A stretch of DNA of 64,000 nt from CALBPI01 sp963922335 (GCA_963922335.1 CAWUIB010000005.1:1-64000); one strand, 5' to 3'. Positions 50,114-59,326 are shown, counted from the first letter of the stretch. Notes: a model not told the origin generated them from the sequence alone. Numbers and translations are program-made.

Positions 50114-50707
50114 GTGAACGTATCGACTCGAGATGTAGAAGCGCGCCGTCGCCGTCGCCGTCGTCGGCGCAATCGCCTGTTGTCCATTGCGATGTTTGTA
50201 AGCGCATCGATTGGTCTTGCCTGGTTTTTTGAATCGCAGGCAACAACCACACTGATCTTCGTGCGCCACGCGGAAAAGATGGTTGAGGTCGGCGATGACC
50301 CGGCGCTAAGTGCTGCCGGTACGCAGCGGGCACTCGAGTTGGCCCGTGTACTTGGAGACGTAGACGTCGTGGCGGGCGTTGATGCCGTATACATCAGCCA
50401 ATACCGGCGCACTGCTGAGACGGCGAGGCCGCTCACGGCTTCGGCGGAAATTCAGCCGCAGCTGTTCGATCTTGATGATCTTGATGGTTCCGTCAACAGC
50501 ATTGTTCGTAACCACAAGGGCAAGATCGTGCTCATCGTGGGTCACAGCAACACGATCGCTCCGATGATTGCTGAGCTGGGTGGTAGCAAAAAGTTGCCCC
50601 CGATTCCCGAGTCGGAGTACGACAACCTCTACATCGTGACGATTCCGTGGTTTGGCAAGGTCAAGACGTTGCGTCTGCGCTTTGGCGTGCCATCGCCTGC
50701 TGGATAA
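50114..50707 (+). CDS. Membrane-anchored SixA-like histidine phosphatase
   Basis: A 197-residue protein starting at GTG 50114. Residues 10-20 are an unbroken run of Arg, followed by one TM segment (LLSIAMFVSASIGLAWFF), so it is anchored with its domain outside the cytosol. The histidine phosphatase motif is FVRHAEK (near residue 51), with the second His in VGHSNT (near residue 143). DAVYISQYRRTAETARPL is also conserved. The substrate could be a phosphoester or a phosphohistidine protein. The 3' end overlaps the converging bcp by 47 bases. Confidence 0.82.
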   Translation: MNVSTRDVEARRRRRRRRRNRLLSIAMFVSASIGLAWFFESQATTTLIFVRHAEKMVEVGDDPALSAAGTQRALELARVLGDVDVVAGVDAVYISQYRRTAETARPLTASAEIQPQLFDLDDLDGSVNSIVRNHKGKIVLIVGHSNTIAPMIAELGGSKKLPPIPESEYDNLYIVTIPWFGKVKTLRLRFGVPSPAG

Positions 50708-51128
50708 ACTCGATGTGTTTCTCGATGCGGATGTCAGCAAGCACAGCCGCTTCGATGACCTGATCACGATTGATCAGAAACGTCCCTCGCCGAGTGCCGA
50801 TGCCAAGAGGGCCATTCAAGTCGTAGGCTTTGGTGACCAATTTGTCGTCGTCTGCGAGCAGCAGGAACGGCAGTTCGTAGCGCTCGGCAAATCTCTCATG
50901 ACTGGCAGTGTCTTGCGGGCTGACGCCTACAACGCGTAGCCCTGTTTTCTGAATATCCGTATGCAGATCGCGTATCGCGCAGGCCTCCTTCGTGCACCCG
51001 GGCGTAAAGTCTGCCGGGTAGAAGTAGAGAATGATCGAACCGTCTTCGAGCAGGCCGCTGAGGCTATGTGTGGCGCCATCGTTACCCGAAAGATCGAAAT
51101 CCGGTGCTCGTGTTCCCACCTCAAGCAT
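50661..51128 (-). CDS. bcp: Thioredoxin-dependent peroxiredoxin Bcp
   Basis: A 155-residue peroxidase that reduces hydroperoxides. The peroxidatic Cys45 is in DFTPGCTKEAC, and Cys50 is the resolving residue, five positions on, as in E. coli Bcp. The partner Arg is in GIGTRRGTFLI. Members are cytosolic monomers recycled by thioredoxin. Convergent with the SixA-like gene. Confidence 0.95.
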   Translation of the reverse strand: MLEVGTRAPDFDLSGNDGATHSLSGLLEDGSIILYFYPADFTPGCTKEACAIRDLHTDIQKTGLRVVGVSPQDTASHERFAERYELPFLLLADDDKLVTKAYDLNGPLGIGTRRGTFLINRDQVIEAAVLADIRIEKHIEFIQQAMARQSADATS

Positions 51129-51144
51129 TACCCTGTCTCCCTGT

Positions 51145-51594
51145 TCAAAAGGTCACTTCCATCATTTTGTAGTCCGGCTCCGACATTCCAAGCGCCTCGT
51201 ACGTGGCGATCGCACCCGTGTTTTCTCGCTCTACATATAGCCGCAGGCCAACTGCGCGTGCGTCCTTCGCCTCAGACTGTACTTTTTCGTATAGCGCCGT
51301 GAATACGCCCTGTCTTCGGAACTGCTTCGCGATGTAGACGCTTTGAATCCACCAAAAATGACCGTTTCTCCAGTCACTCCACTCGAGCGTGACCATGATC
51401 TGGCCAGCGTACTGTTTGTCGATCTCGCCGATCCAATACCGACCCAACGATGCATCGGCGAGCAAACGGGAAACACCGGGTTCGAGCACGGCAGCTTTAA
51501 GCTGCTTGCCCTCGGTCTCCATTGCCATTGACTGATTGCCTGCGACGATGGCGCTCGCATCGCTTTGTTCCGCGCGTCGAATAGTGAGGTTCAT
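51145..51594 (-). CDS. GNAT family N-acetyltransferase
   Basis: A 149-residue acetyltransferase. The acetyl-CoA pyrophosphate-binding motif A is visible as IAKQFRRQGVFTALYEKV (R-R-Q-G-x-x-T/A), with SVYI ahead of it and the later RLYVERENTGAIATYEALGM typical of GNAT motif B. The substrate cannot be deduced. It lies 17 bp upstream of bcp on the same strand, and the two may form one transcript. Confidence 0.85.
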   Translation of the reverse strand: MNLTIRRAEQSDASAIVAGNQSMAMETEGKQLKAAVLEPGVSRLLADASLGRYWIGEIDKQYAGQIMVTLEWSDWRNGHFWWIQSVYIAKQFRRQGVFTALYEKVQSEAKDARAVGLRLYVERENTGAIATYEALGMSEPDYKMMEVTF

Positions 51595-51615
51595 GATCGC
51601 TCGTGTCGGGGTGTC

Positions 51616-51692
51616 TGGCGCGCCCGAGAGGATTCGAACCTCTGACCCCAGGATTAGGAATCCTGTGCTCTATCCTGCTGAGCTACGAGCGC
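51616..51692 (-). tRNA. tRNA-Arg (anticodon CCT)
   Basis: The transcript begins GCGCTCG and ends CGGGCGC-G-CCA, with CCA encoded. The anticodon loop ATTCCTAAT places CCT at 51656-51658. D and T arms are normal (GTTCGAATC). It reads AGG codons. The gene has 77 bases. Confidence 0.97.
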
Positions 51693-51722
51693 AATACCTC
51701 TATTGTCGCGCCGTAGGGAGGC

Positions 51723-51753
51723 AAAAAAAAGCCCGGCTTCAGCCGGGCTTTTT
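51723..51753. terminator. Bidirectional intrinsic terminator
   Basis: A8 is followed by GCCCGGCT, the loop TC, AGCCGGGC and T5. It lies at the 3' end of the PEP-CTERM gene, which it most likely terminates. It could also act on a plus-strand transcript. Confidence 0.9.
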
Positions 51754-51772
51754 GTTCGGTCTGCGTGAGCGC

Positions 51773-52450
51773 TTAGGACTTGCGTCGAAAGCCGACCATG
51801 GCAAGGCCGAGTCCCAACAACGCAAGCGTGCCAGGCGCTGGTACTTCACGAACCGTAAACAGCCAATCGGACGCATACAGGTGATTGTCGCAGGAGACAC
51901 CGTTGCCATAGCTGCCATTGCCACCCTCACTGCCGCTGGGGCAATGGTTCATCCAACCCCAGCCGCTAACGCCGGTGAATCCACGATGGTTGGTGTTGAG
52001 CTGGAAGGCATAGCTGTGGCGGCCCATTTCGGACACGAGGTTATAGGAGCCAAACAGCAACGAAGAAATCGAGCCGACACCGCTGTTCGAGCACAAACCA
52101 CCACCGTTACAGCTGTACACGTCAGAGTAGGTGAAGCTAATTTGCCAGACGTCGGTGGTGTCTGAGTCGTAGCTCGAACCCATGTCGCGTCCACCGAAGG
52201 CCATGCCTGAGATGGTGATCGAGTTCCCGTCGTAGACGAGAGTCATACCGGAGTCCTCGTCCTCGAAGTCAAAGGTGTAAATTTCAGAGGTGTCCCCGGT
52301 GGTCAGGCCATCCAGCCGCAAGCCATAAAATGGCGAGGCGGCGCTGCCATCCGGATGGTTGTCCAGTGCATATTCCCCGGGCTGGAGCACGGTCGCTTGA
52401 GCGGCCACCGGGGCCAGCAGAACCGCGATAGCGGTCAAAAGATATTTCAC
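51773..52450 (-). CDS. PEP-CTERM sorting-signal exported protein
   Basis: A 225-residue exported protein. I start at GTG 52450 because AAGGA lies just upstream and a signal peptide (KYLLTAIAVLLAPVAAQA) follows at once. The mature part is beta-rich with many Gly, Ser and Asp residues and four Cys that could form two disulfides (SCNGGGLC, NHCPSG, VSCDNH). The C-terminus VPAPGTLALLGLGLAMVGFRRKS, which has 23 residues, is a PEP-CTERM anchor: P-A-P, hydrophobic helix and basic tail. Such proteins are processed by an exosortase (EpsH/XrtA type) not found in this window, in bacteria that make exopolysaccharide. The specific function is unknown. Confidence 0.85.
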   Translation of the reverse strand: MKYLLTAIAVLLAPVAAQATVLQPGEYALDNHPDGSAASPFYGLRLDGLTTGDTSEIYTFDFEDEDSGMTLVYDGNSITISGMAFGGRDMGSSYDSDTTDVWQISFTYSDVYSCNGGGLCSNSGVGSISSLLFGSYNLVSEMGRHSYAFQLNTNHRGFTGVSGWGWMNHCPSGSEGGNGSYGNGVSCDNHLYASDWLFTVREVPAPGTLALLGLGLAMVGFRRKS

Positions 52451-52625
52451 AGTCTTATCCTTGTTGTTATTCAGATGCCGTGGTGACAGTTGTCTGTCTA
52501 ACAATAGGTAAGCATTTCCTGTGCCAAATCCTGAATGTCTCTAAAAACAGACACTTGGAATTTGACCTAATCCAGCGGTGTAAAGCAGGCCGACGCTGTT
52601 CCGTGATTATGTAATCCGGTAGGCG

Positions 52626-54278
52626 CTAGTTGCCGCCACGTCTGCCGGAGCTGCGTGACCGACCGGAGCTCCTCGAACCACTGGATCTCGATCCGCTGGG
52701 TCTGGCGGAGGATCTGCTGGCTCGACTGCTGCGTGACGAGCTCGCTCGCGGCGCAGATCGTGATGTCGCTCTGGGTGTCGCGCGGCTGGATGAACGCGGC
52801 GCAGCGCGGCTAGACGTGCGCGGGGCGGCTCGCGAGACCGTGCCGCGCGAGTTAGGCGCTACCGACCGGGTTGAGGGCGCGACGCTACGCGTTCGCGGTT
52901 GCGCCGTGCCACCGTACGCTCGACCACGAGGCTCCAGTACCCTTTCCTGGGTTGATCGAGATTGGGGAGCAGCGCCGCTGCGACTGTATCGAGACGTGCT
53001 GCGCCCAGTTGCCGATGGCGCAGGAGCTGCAGATCGAGGATTTGTCGAATAATTTCGACCCCCAGCCACCGCGCCGCCCGTGGGTTCGGGTGAGCGACGT
53101 ACGGACCCGCGCGTCGTGAAGCGCGAGTTAGATCCTGCACGGCTTGCCGTAGTGCGCGGGTTACTGCCCCGTGCGTTGGTGCTCCGCGTATTCGAATTTG
53201 GCGTACCAGCCGCGTTGGGTGAGCGTCTGGCAACCACCGCGTTCCTGTCGTTGCCGCGATAGCGCGCAACGTTGTTTCTGGTGTCGGGTCGAGCGCCAAA
53301 TCGGTTCTGCGGAATCGCCTGGCGATTGGGCCGCACGGTGTAGCCCTGGTTCGCCCGTGCCCCACGATCACGATTGCCATAACGATGGTAGCGTGCAGAA
53401 CGGACACCTACGCGCGGGTTGTGACGCCAGCGTCGCGCCTGGAAACCGATGCCTCGTGCGCCGAAATTCCGCTGGAATCGGTTGTAGCGCACCGCGTTCA
53501 ATGGTGCGTGTCCGTAGAAGCCAGCACGACGATTCCACCAAATTCCATAATCGAAACCGAACAAGTTCAGGTAGCGGTTGCGCCACGAGATCTCGAAGAA
53601 CAGTGGCACCCGGAAGAAAGGCCTGTTGAAGACGAATGGGCCAGGGTAGGCGTGGTAGTAGAGCGGATAGCCCCAGTCATACCAACCGACTACGGGAGCC
53701 GGTTGACGAACGACGACCGTCACGGGGTCGTAGTAGGGCAAGTACACTACGTCCGGCTCCACCGGCAGAATTTCGATGCTCTCAGCGCTGCGGACCACGG
53801 TCTGACGCTCGTTGGACTCAAGGTTGCCCGCGAGCCAGGCGGCATCGCGGAACCGTTCGATCGCTTCGAGCACATCGGTTTCCTGCGCGAGCACTGCATC
53901 GCCCAACGTCGCCGTCCATTCCAGATCCTCGCTGAGCAGTTGAACAGCCTCAGGGTAATTCAGGAGTGCGATGACCGTGCTGTCCCAATTGGCGTCTGGC
54001 TCCGCACCCTCTTGAGGGTTGGTGTCGAGAAAACGCTGCGCCTCTACGATCTGTAACGGGTAGGTCGCGGCCGGCAGCAAGATGCCAAGAACATCGTCCG
54101 GATAAAGCGCAATGGGTCCAACCAGGGTGTCCAGTTCATCGGGCGAGTAATTCGCCACCTGTTCTGTGGTTTGTTGCGCTGCTGCCAGGCCGGAGACGCA
54201 CAACAACACACTAGTGAACAGCGTGACACTAGTGAACAGCGTGGAGAACAATTTTCGGATGGTTTTTTTGCCAGCCAT
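52626..54278 (-). CDS. DUF3300 family exported protein with a low-complexity basic tail
   Basis: A 550-residue exported protein, started at ATG 54278 with AGGAG six bases upstream. The signal peptide (TLFTSVTLFTSVLLCVSGLAAAQ) contains a tandem hexapeptide. The DUF3300 domain spans about residues 40-230 (SPDELDTLVGPIALYPDDVLGILLPAATYPLQIVEA, split; later LPYYDPVTVVV). A Phe/Tyr/Arg-rich part follows, and from about residue 290 the protein is low-complexity Arg, Ser, Ala, Asn and Thr, ending in repeated SRSSGRS-type units. The tail is positively charged and probably disordered, suited to binding polysaccharide, nucleic acid or lipid A. The function is unknown. Confidence 0.83.
   Translation of the reverse strand: MAGKKTIRKLFSTLFTSVTLFTSVLLCVSGLAAAQQTTEQVANYSPDELDTLVGPIALYPDDVLGILLPAATYPLQIVEAQRFLDTNPQEGAEPDANWDSTVIALLNYPEAVQLLSEDLEWTATLGDAVLAQETDVLEAIERFRDAAWLAGNLESNERQTVVRSAESIEILPVEPDVVYLPYYDPVTVVVRQPAPVVGWYDWGYPLYYHAYPGPFVFNRPFFRVPLFFEISWRNRYLNLFGFDYGIWWNRRAGFYGHAPLNAVRYNRFQRNFGARGIGFQARRWRHNPRVGVRSARYHRYGNRDRGARANQGYTVRPNRQAIPQNRFGARPDTRNNVARYRGNDRNAVVARRSPNAAGTPNSNTRSTNARGSNPRTTASRAGSNSRFTTRGSVRRSPEPTGGAVAGGRNYSTNPRSAAPAPSATGRSTSRYSRSGAAPQSRSTQERVLEPRGRAYGGTAQPRTRSVAPSTRSVAPNSRGTVSRAAPRTSSRAAPRSSSRATPRATSRSAPRASSSRSSRASRSSARPSGSRSSGSRSSGRSRSSGRRGGN
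54208..54243. repeat. Perfect 18-bp tandem duplication in a signal peptide
   Basis: ACACTAGTGAACAGCGTG occurs twice in direct tandem, at 54208-54225 and 54226-54243. On the minus strand it encodes TLFTSV twice, lengthening the hydrophobic core of the DUF3300 signal peptide in frame. The repeats are identical at the DNA level, so the duplication looks recent. Confidence 0.9.
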
Positions 54279-54514
54279 ATCCAACTCCTGATCCTGCGCC
54301 TCTGGTGGGCGCAGTGGTACACGCCATCGTTTATAACGCGCCGTGTCTGAACCGAACCTTAACAGACCGTTAGATTGCGCTAATTCACAAAAGAGAAATA
54401 ACAGGAGTAAATATTCACAAACTATTGAATTAAGTAGTTTTATGATCGGTGGAAACGACGTAACAATAATACGATTATTAAAGGCAGACGCAGATTGAGA
54501 AACGCTCGGTAATA

Positions 54515-55069
54515 ATGCCGTCAGGTTTGCGTATTGAGATTCGTAACACCATGCAGATTTCCAAGTTTGAACCGAGGAAACTCGGTACGAAGGGTATGCG
54601 TGCGCTCGTCGTATTGGCCGCGTCTATCGTCATGTCAGCCTGTGGTGAAGCCCCCGAGCAGGCACCGTTGCCCACGCTCAAGGACTTGGCGGCCGAGCAA
54701 TCGGGCGTTCAGATCGACCTATCGGTACCGGTTGTCGACGATGTAATGATGGCGCGCGGGAAGGCGTTATGGGCGCGTTGCTCGACGTGCCATCAAATCG
54801 GACCCGGCGCTCGGAATATGGCCGGACCGCAGCTCAATCAGCTTCTCGGCCGACGCGTGGCCGCGCTGCCCGATTTCAATTATTCGGAGGCTTTATCCGA
54901 AGTTGATATGGCATGGACCACGCGGGCGTTAGACGTTTGGCTGACCGCTCCCTATCGCAGCGTACCGGGAACCACCATGAGCTTTGGCGGGATCTCCGAT
55001 TCGTACGATCGGGCGGCCTTGATCGGCTACATATATTCGACAAGCGATGGGTCTGACGACACGTTTTAA
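54515..55069 (+). CDS. Class I cytochrome c lipoprotein
   Basis: An exported c-type cytochrome of up to 184 residues (ATG at 54515; ATGs at 54551 and 54596 are alternatives). The lipobox ending MSACGE predicts a lipid-anchored protein in the outer or inner membrane facing the periplasm. The heme motif is CSTCH (near residue 90), and the sixth ligand is probably Met in PGTTMSFGG. QIGPGARNMAGPQLNQLLGRRV follows the heme, as in cytochromes of the c550 or c5 type. It is likely an electron carrier. The A/T-rich 230-bp region upstream (54285-54514) holds the divergent promoters. Confidence 0.85.
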   Translation: MPSGLRIEIRNTMQISKFEPRKLGTKGMRALVVLAASIVMSACGEAPEQAPLPTLKDLAAEQSGVQIDLSVPVVDDVMMARGKALWARCSTCHQIGPGARNMAGPQLNQLLGRRVAALPDFNYSEALSEVDMAWTTRALDVWLTAPYRSVPGTTMSFGGISDSYDRAALIGYIYSTSDGSDDTF

Positions 55070-55189
55070 AAACGGGCAGTTACACGTTCCAATCGCGAAT
55101 CGCTTGAAGTAACATTCCGCGCGGACGCTAGCGAAATAGGTGAGGCCGTTGGGACAATCCGCGAGGCGGATGCGGCAGCCTGGGACAAC

Positions 55190-58048
55190 ATGAGCAAAGC
55201 ACTGCAGGAGCAGTACAAGGCAACCCCGTTAAGCGGCGCTAACGCTGCAACGATCGAGGCCCTGTACGAGCGCTTCCTTCGGGACCCCAAACAGGTCCCT
55301 TCCACGTGGCGAGATTATTTCGAAGGGCTTGCGCCAGACGCGCGCGATGAAGTCGAACCGGATCACGGCGCTATTGTCGACCGGCTCAAGCGGATGGCAA
55401 CGGCTCCGGCCGCGGCTGCATCGGTGGGGACCAACGGTCACGCGATCCCGCAGTCGGCCGACGAGAAACAGGCCGCCGTCTCTCGCTTGATTCAAGTTTA
55501 TGCATTGCGCGGTCATCAGATCGCCGATATCGACCCGCTTGAGATGATGGAGCGCCACATTCCTCGCGTGCTCGAATTCGATTTTGTGGGTCTTGATCAA
55601 TCCGATATGGATCGCGAGTTCTTCACGGGCGGTCTGGCTGGGACCGGTCGAGACCGGATGAAGTTGCGGGACATCATCGTGCTCCTGAAGCGCATCTACT
55701 GCGGCAAGGTTGGCGCCGAGTTTGCGCATATCTCACGTGCGCGCGAGCGTCTCTGGTTGCGCGAGCAATTCGAGGCGCGCAGCACGGTCGCACCGGATGC
55801 AGAAGAGCAGCGCTGGATTCTGAAGCAGCTCACCCGAGCGGAGACGCTGGAGCGGTATCTGCACACTCGCTACGTGGGCCAGAAGCGCTTCTCCCTGGAA
55901 GGTGGTGAAAGCCTGATTCCCATGCTCGATTCGTTGGTACATGAAGGTGGCCGCGCAGGCATTAAAGAATGCGTGCTCGGCATGGCCCACCGCGGCCGTA
56001 TCAACGTTCTTGTAAACGTCCTCGGTAAAGCGCCCCAGGAGTTGTTCTCAGAATTCGAAGGTGAGTACGACCTCGACGAAGTCATCGGCTCGGGTGACGT
56101 CAAATATCACAAAGGTTTCTCGGCGGATATGAAGACGCCGGGAGGCAATGTGCATCTGTCTCTGGCGTTCAACCCCTCGCACCTCGAGATCGTTAATCCG
56201 GTGGTTGAGGGTTCTGTGCGTGCACGCCAGTTGCGCCGAAATGATCTGGTCGGCGGCACAATCCTGCCGATCCTGATTCACGGCGACGCGGCGTTTGCGG
56301 GACAAGGTGTCGTCACAGAGACATTCCAGATGTCACAGGTCCCGGCATTCCGCACGGGCGGTACGGTTCACATCGTGATCAATAACCAGATCGGGTTCAC
56401 CACCAGCGATCCGGAAGACGCACGCTCAACACCGTATTGCAGCGACGTTGCGAAGATGATCGAAGCGCCGATCTTCCACGTGAACGGTGACGACCCGGAG
56501 GCGGTCGTTCGCGTCACCCGTCTGGCACTCGATTATCGTCAGAAATTCCGGAAGGACGTCGTCATCGATCTCGTTTGTTACCGACGACTCGGCCACAACG
56601 AAGCGGATGAGCCAGCAGCAACCCAGCCGCAGATGTACAAGAAGATCCGCAAGCATCCGACGACGCGTACGCTCTATGCCGAAAAACTCGTCAAGGCAGG
56701 CGTCGTAACCAGTGATGCAGCCGACGACATGGTCGAGCGTTATCGCGCACGGCTGGATGACGGCCGTCCTGTTCCGAAAGACCTGCTCGGCATGATCGGG
56801 AACGAGTACACGATCGACTGGTCGCCCTACATCAGCGGTGATCTGCTGGCTTCGGCGGACACCTCGGTCAACGTCGACCGCTTGATGAGACTCGGCCAGC
56901 GAATTGTTGAAGTCCCGGAGGCACACAAAGTGCATCCCCGGGTTGAGCGCATCATGCAGACCCGTGTGAAGATGCTGGCCGGCGAGCAGGACATGGACTG
57001 GGGTTTCGCCGAAACCATGGCTTACGCGACGTTGCTCGATGACGGTTTTGATATCCGACTGACGGGTCAGGACAGTGGGCGCGGCACATTCTTCCATCGT
57101 CATGCTGTTTTGCATCACCAGGAGACCGGTGAGGAGTTCATTCCGCTGGATCACGTGGTCGACAGACCGGCGGCATTCACGGTGACCGACTCATTGCTTT
57201 CGGAAGAAGCGGTGATGGGTTTTGAATACGGCTATGCGACGACTGAGCCGCGCACGCTCGTGATTTGGGAAGGTCAGTTCGGCGACTTCGCTAATGGCGC
57301 CCAGGTCGTGATCGATCAGTTCATCAGCTCGGGCGAGGCGAAGTGGGGTCGTCTCTGCGGACTCACACTGTTCCTGCCACATGGCTATGAAGGGCAGGGG
57401 CCGGAACACAGCTCAGCTCGGCTCGAGCGCTTCTTGCAGCTCTGCGCTGAGCACAATATGCAGGTTTGCGTGCCATCAACGCCTGCGCAGATGTTCCACA
57501 TGCTGCGTCGACAGATGCAGCGCGCCGTGCGCAAACCGCTGATCGTCATGACGCCGAAGAGTTTGCTTCGCCACAAGTTGTCGGTGTCGCCGCTTAGTGA
57601 TCTGTCCGAGGGGCACTTCCACTTGCTGATCGACGAGATTGACGATATCGATCCGGCCGATGTCGAACGTGTGGTTGTCTGCAGCGGCAAGGTCTACTAC
57701 GACCTGTATGAAAGGCGACAGGCAGCTGAGGTGAAAAACGTAGCGCTCGTGCGACTGGAGCAACTTTATCCGTTCCCAATCGACGAGTTCAGCGAGATGC
57801 TGAATCGTTATCGCAACGCAGACACGGTCGTCTGGTGTCAGGAGGAGCCGCGTAATCAGGGCGCCTGGTACCAGATCAGACACCGCCTGCAAGAGCCGCT
57901 TCGCAGCCGTCACACGTTGCATTACAGCGGTCGTCCGGGTGCTGCAGCGCCCGCTGCCGGCATTCCGAAACTGCACCAAATACAACAACGCAAGTTGGTC
58001 GACCAGGCGCTGGGACTAGAGGCGCTGATCGACTGCATCGATCAATAG
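55190..58048 (+). CDS. sucA: 2-oxoglutarate dehydrogenase E1 component
   Basis: A 952-residue thiamin-diphosphate enzyme that decarboxylates 2-oxoglutarate in the TCA cycle. The N-terminal E2-binding helix (YLLF-like, here NAATIEALYERFLRDP) is followed by the DYF motif (WRDYFEGL). Conserved active-site features include GMAHRGRINVLVNVLGK, FNPSHLEIVNPVVEG, VINNQIGFTTS and RRLGHNEADEPAATQP, with the ThDP motif GDAAFAGQGV. sucB follows 48 bp later. The upstream sdh genes of many operons are absent. Confidence 0.98.
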   Translation: MSKALQEQYKATPLSGANAATIEALYERFLRDPKQVPSTWRDYFEGLAPDARDEVEPDHGAIVDRLKRMATAPAAAASVGTNGHAIPQSADEKQAAVSRLIQVYALRGHQIADIDPLEMMERHIPRVLEFDFVGLDQSDMDREFFTGGLAGTGRDRMKLRDIIVLLKRIYCGKVGAEFAHISRARERLWLREQFEARSTVAPDAEEQRWILKQLTRAETLERYLHTRYVGQKRFSLEGGESLIPMLDSLVHEGGRAGIKECVLGMAHRGRINVLVNVLGKAPQELFSEFEGEYDLDEVIGSGDVKYHKGFSADMKTPGGNVHLSLAFNPSHLEIVNPVVEGSVRARQLRRNDLVGGTILPILIHGDAAFAGQGVVTETFQMSQVPAFRTGGTVHIVINNQIGFTTSDPEDARSTPYCSDVAKMIEAPIFHVNGDDPEAVVRVTRLALDYRQKFRKDVVIDLVCYRRLGHNEADEPAATQPQMYKKIRKHPTTRTLYAEKLVKAGVVTSDAADDMVERYRARLDDGRPVPKDLLGMIGNEYTIDWSPYISGDLLASADTSVNVDRLMRLGQRIVEVPEAHKVHPRVERIMQTRVKMLAGEQDMDWGFAETMAYATLLDDGFDIRLTGQDSGRGTFFHRHAVLHHQETGEEFIPLDHVVDRPAAFTVTDSLLSEEAVMGFEYGYATTEPRTLVIWEGQFGDFANGAQVVIDQFISSGEAKWGRLCGLTLFLPHGYEGQGPEHSSARLERFLQLCAEHNMQVCVPSTPAQMFHMLRRQMQRAVRKPLIVMTPKSLLRHKLSVSPLSDLSEGHFHLLIDEIDDIDPADVERVVVCSGKVYYDLYERRQAAEVKNVALVRLEQLYPFPIDEFSEMLNRYRNADTVVWCQEEPRNQGAWYQIRHRLQEPLRSRHTLHYSGRPGAAAPAAGIPKLHQIQQRKLVDQALGLEALIDCIDQ

Positions 58049-58096
58049 GGACAAACCCGAGAAGCCGAAAGCGCTCTGGAGCACTGAGAACAACCT

Positions 58097-59326
58097 ATGG
58101 CTACCGAAGTAAAAGTACCGCAATTGCCTGAGTCCGTAGCGGACGCAACGCTTGTGTCCTGGCACAAGAAGCCTGGCGATGCTGTGCGCCGTGATGAAAA
58201 CCTCGTTGACCTTGAAACCGATAAGGTCGTACTCGAGGTGCCTTGTCCGACCGACGGCGTCCTGAAAGAAATCAAGGCAGAAGATGGTGCGACTGTGACA
58301 AGCGGTGAACTGCTTGCTGTTGTCGAGGCGGGCGCTGCGGCGCCAGCGCCGAGTGCAAGCGAAGCTGCTGAAGAAAAAGCGCCCAGCGAAAGTCCTGCGC
58401 CAGCAGCGGCAGCCACGGCAGCTTCGAGCAGCGACAGTGCGCACGATAAGCTGAGCCCGTCAGTGCGCCGACTGGTCGAAGAACACGATCTCGATCCTGC
58501 CCGGATTCAGGGCAGCGGACGCGATGGGCGCATCACCAAGGGTGATGTTATGAACCATCTTGAAAACGACGATGGTGAAGCCGAGGACATGCCGGTCGTG
58601 AACGGCGGCGGCGCTGTGGTCGGTGCACGCAATGAACAGCGAGTACCGATGACTCGGCTGCGCGCGACGATCGCCAAACGCATGGTCGAGGCGCAGCAGA
58701 ACGCTGCGATGTTGACGACGTTTAACGAGGTCGACCTCACCGAGGTCATTGCGCTACGTGCGCGATACAAGGACCAGTTTGCGGAGAAGCATGGCGTGAA
58801 GCTCGGCTTCATGTCGTTCTTCGTGAAAGCTGCCGTTGAGGCACTGCGCAAATTCCCGCTGGTGAACGCCTCCGTCGACGGTAACGATATCCTCTATCAC
58901 GATTATCAGGACATCGGCATCGCGGTCTCGACCGAACGCGGTTTGATGGTTCCTGTACTCCGCGATGCGGGACTGAAGAGTTTCGCGCAGATCGAGCAGG
59001 AGATTGCCGACTACGGAAAGCGCGCTCGCGAAGGCAGCATAGGCATCGAAGAGCTCACCGGCGGTACGTTTACTATCACGAACGGCGGCATTTTTGGATC
59101 GATGATGTCCACGCCCATTCTCAATCCGCCACAGAGCGGAATCCTCGGCATGCATGCGATTCTCGATCGCCCCGTCGCGGTTGATGGGGAAATCAAGATT
59201 CGCAAGATGATGTACCTCGCGATGTCTTATGACCATCGCATCATCGACGGCAAAGAGGCCGTGCAATTCGTTGTCAGTATCAAGCAAGCGCTCGAAGATC
59301 CTGCTCGATTACTGCTCCAGCTTTGA
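58097..59326 (+). CDS. sucB: Dihydrolipoamide succinyltransferase (E2)
   Basis: A 409-residue core enzyme of the 2-oxoglutarate dehydrogenase complex. The lipoyl domain (residues 1-77) carries lipoate on Lys43 in ETDKVVLEV. An Ala/Ser/Glu linker leads to the E1/E3-binding domain (LSPSVRRLVEEHDLDPARIQGSGRDGRI, split, about residues 117-150). The catalytic domain ends with MSYDHRIIDG (His380, Asp384). The substrate-specific SFFVKAAVEAL and GGIFGSMMSTPILNPPQS are as expected. Confidence 0.98.
   Translation: MATEVKVPQLPESVADATLVSWHKKPGDAVRRDENLVDLETDKVVLEVPCPTDGVLKEIKAEDGATVTSGELLAVVEAGAAAPAPSASEAAEEKAPSESPAPAAAATAASSSDSAHDKLSPSVRRLVEEHDLDPARIQGSGRDGRITKGDVMNHLENDDGEAEDMPVVNGGGAVVGARNEQRVPMTRLRATIAKRMVEAQQNAAMLTTFNEVDLTEVIALRARYKDQFAEKHGVKLGFMSFFVKAAVEALRKFPLVNASVDGNDILYHDYQDIGIAVSTERGLMVPVLRDAGLKSFAQIEQEIADYGKRAREGSIGIEELTGGTFTITNGGIFGSMMSTPILNPPQSGILGMHAILDRPVAVDGEIKIRKMMYLAMSYDHRIIDGKEAVQFVVSIKQALEDPARLLLQL

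Noticed and set aside
49513..51692. The two tRNA genes as integration sites
   Set aside because: No integrase lies beside either gene, and no repeat of a tRNA 3' end was seen nearby.
52630..53052. 140-codon plus-strand ORF in the DUF3300 tail
   Set aside because: It is the complement of the Arg/Ser-rich tail; its apparent protein-like leucine and arginine content comes from the repeated codons.
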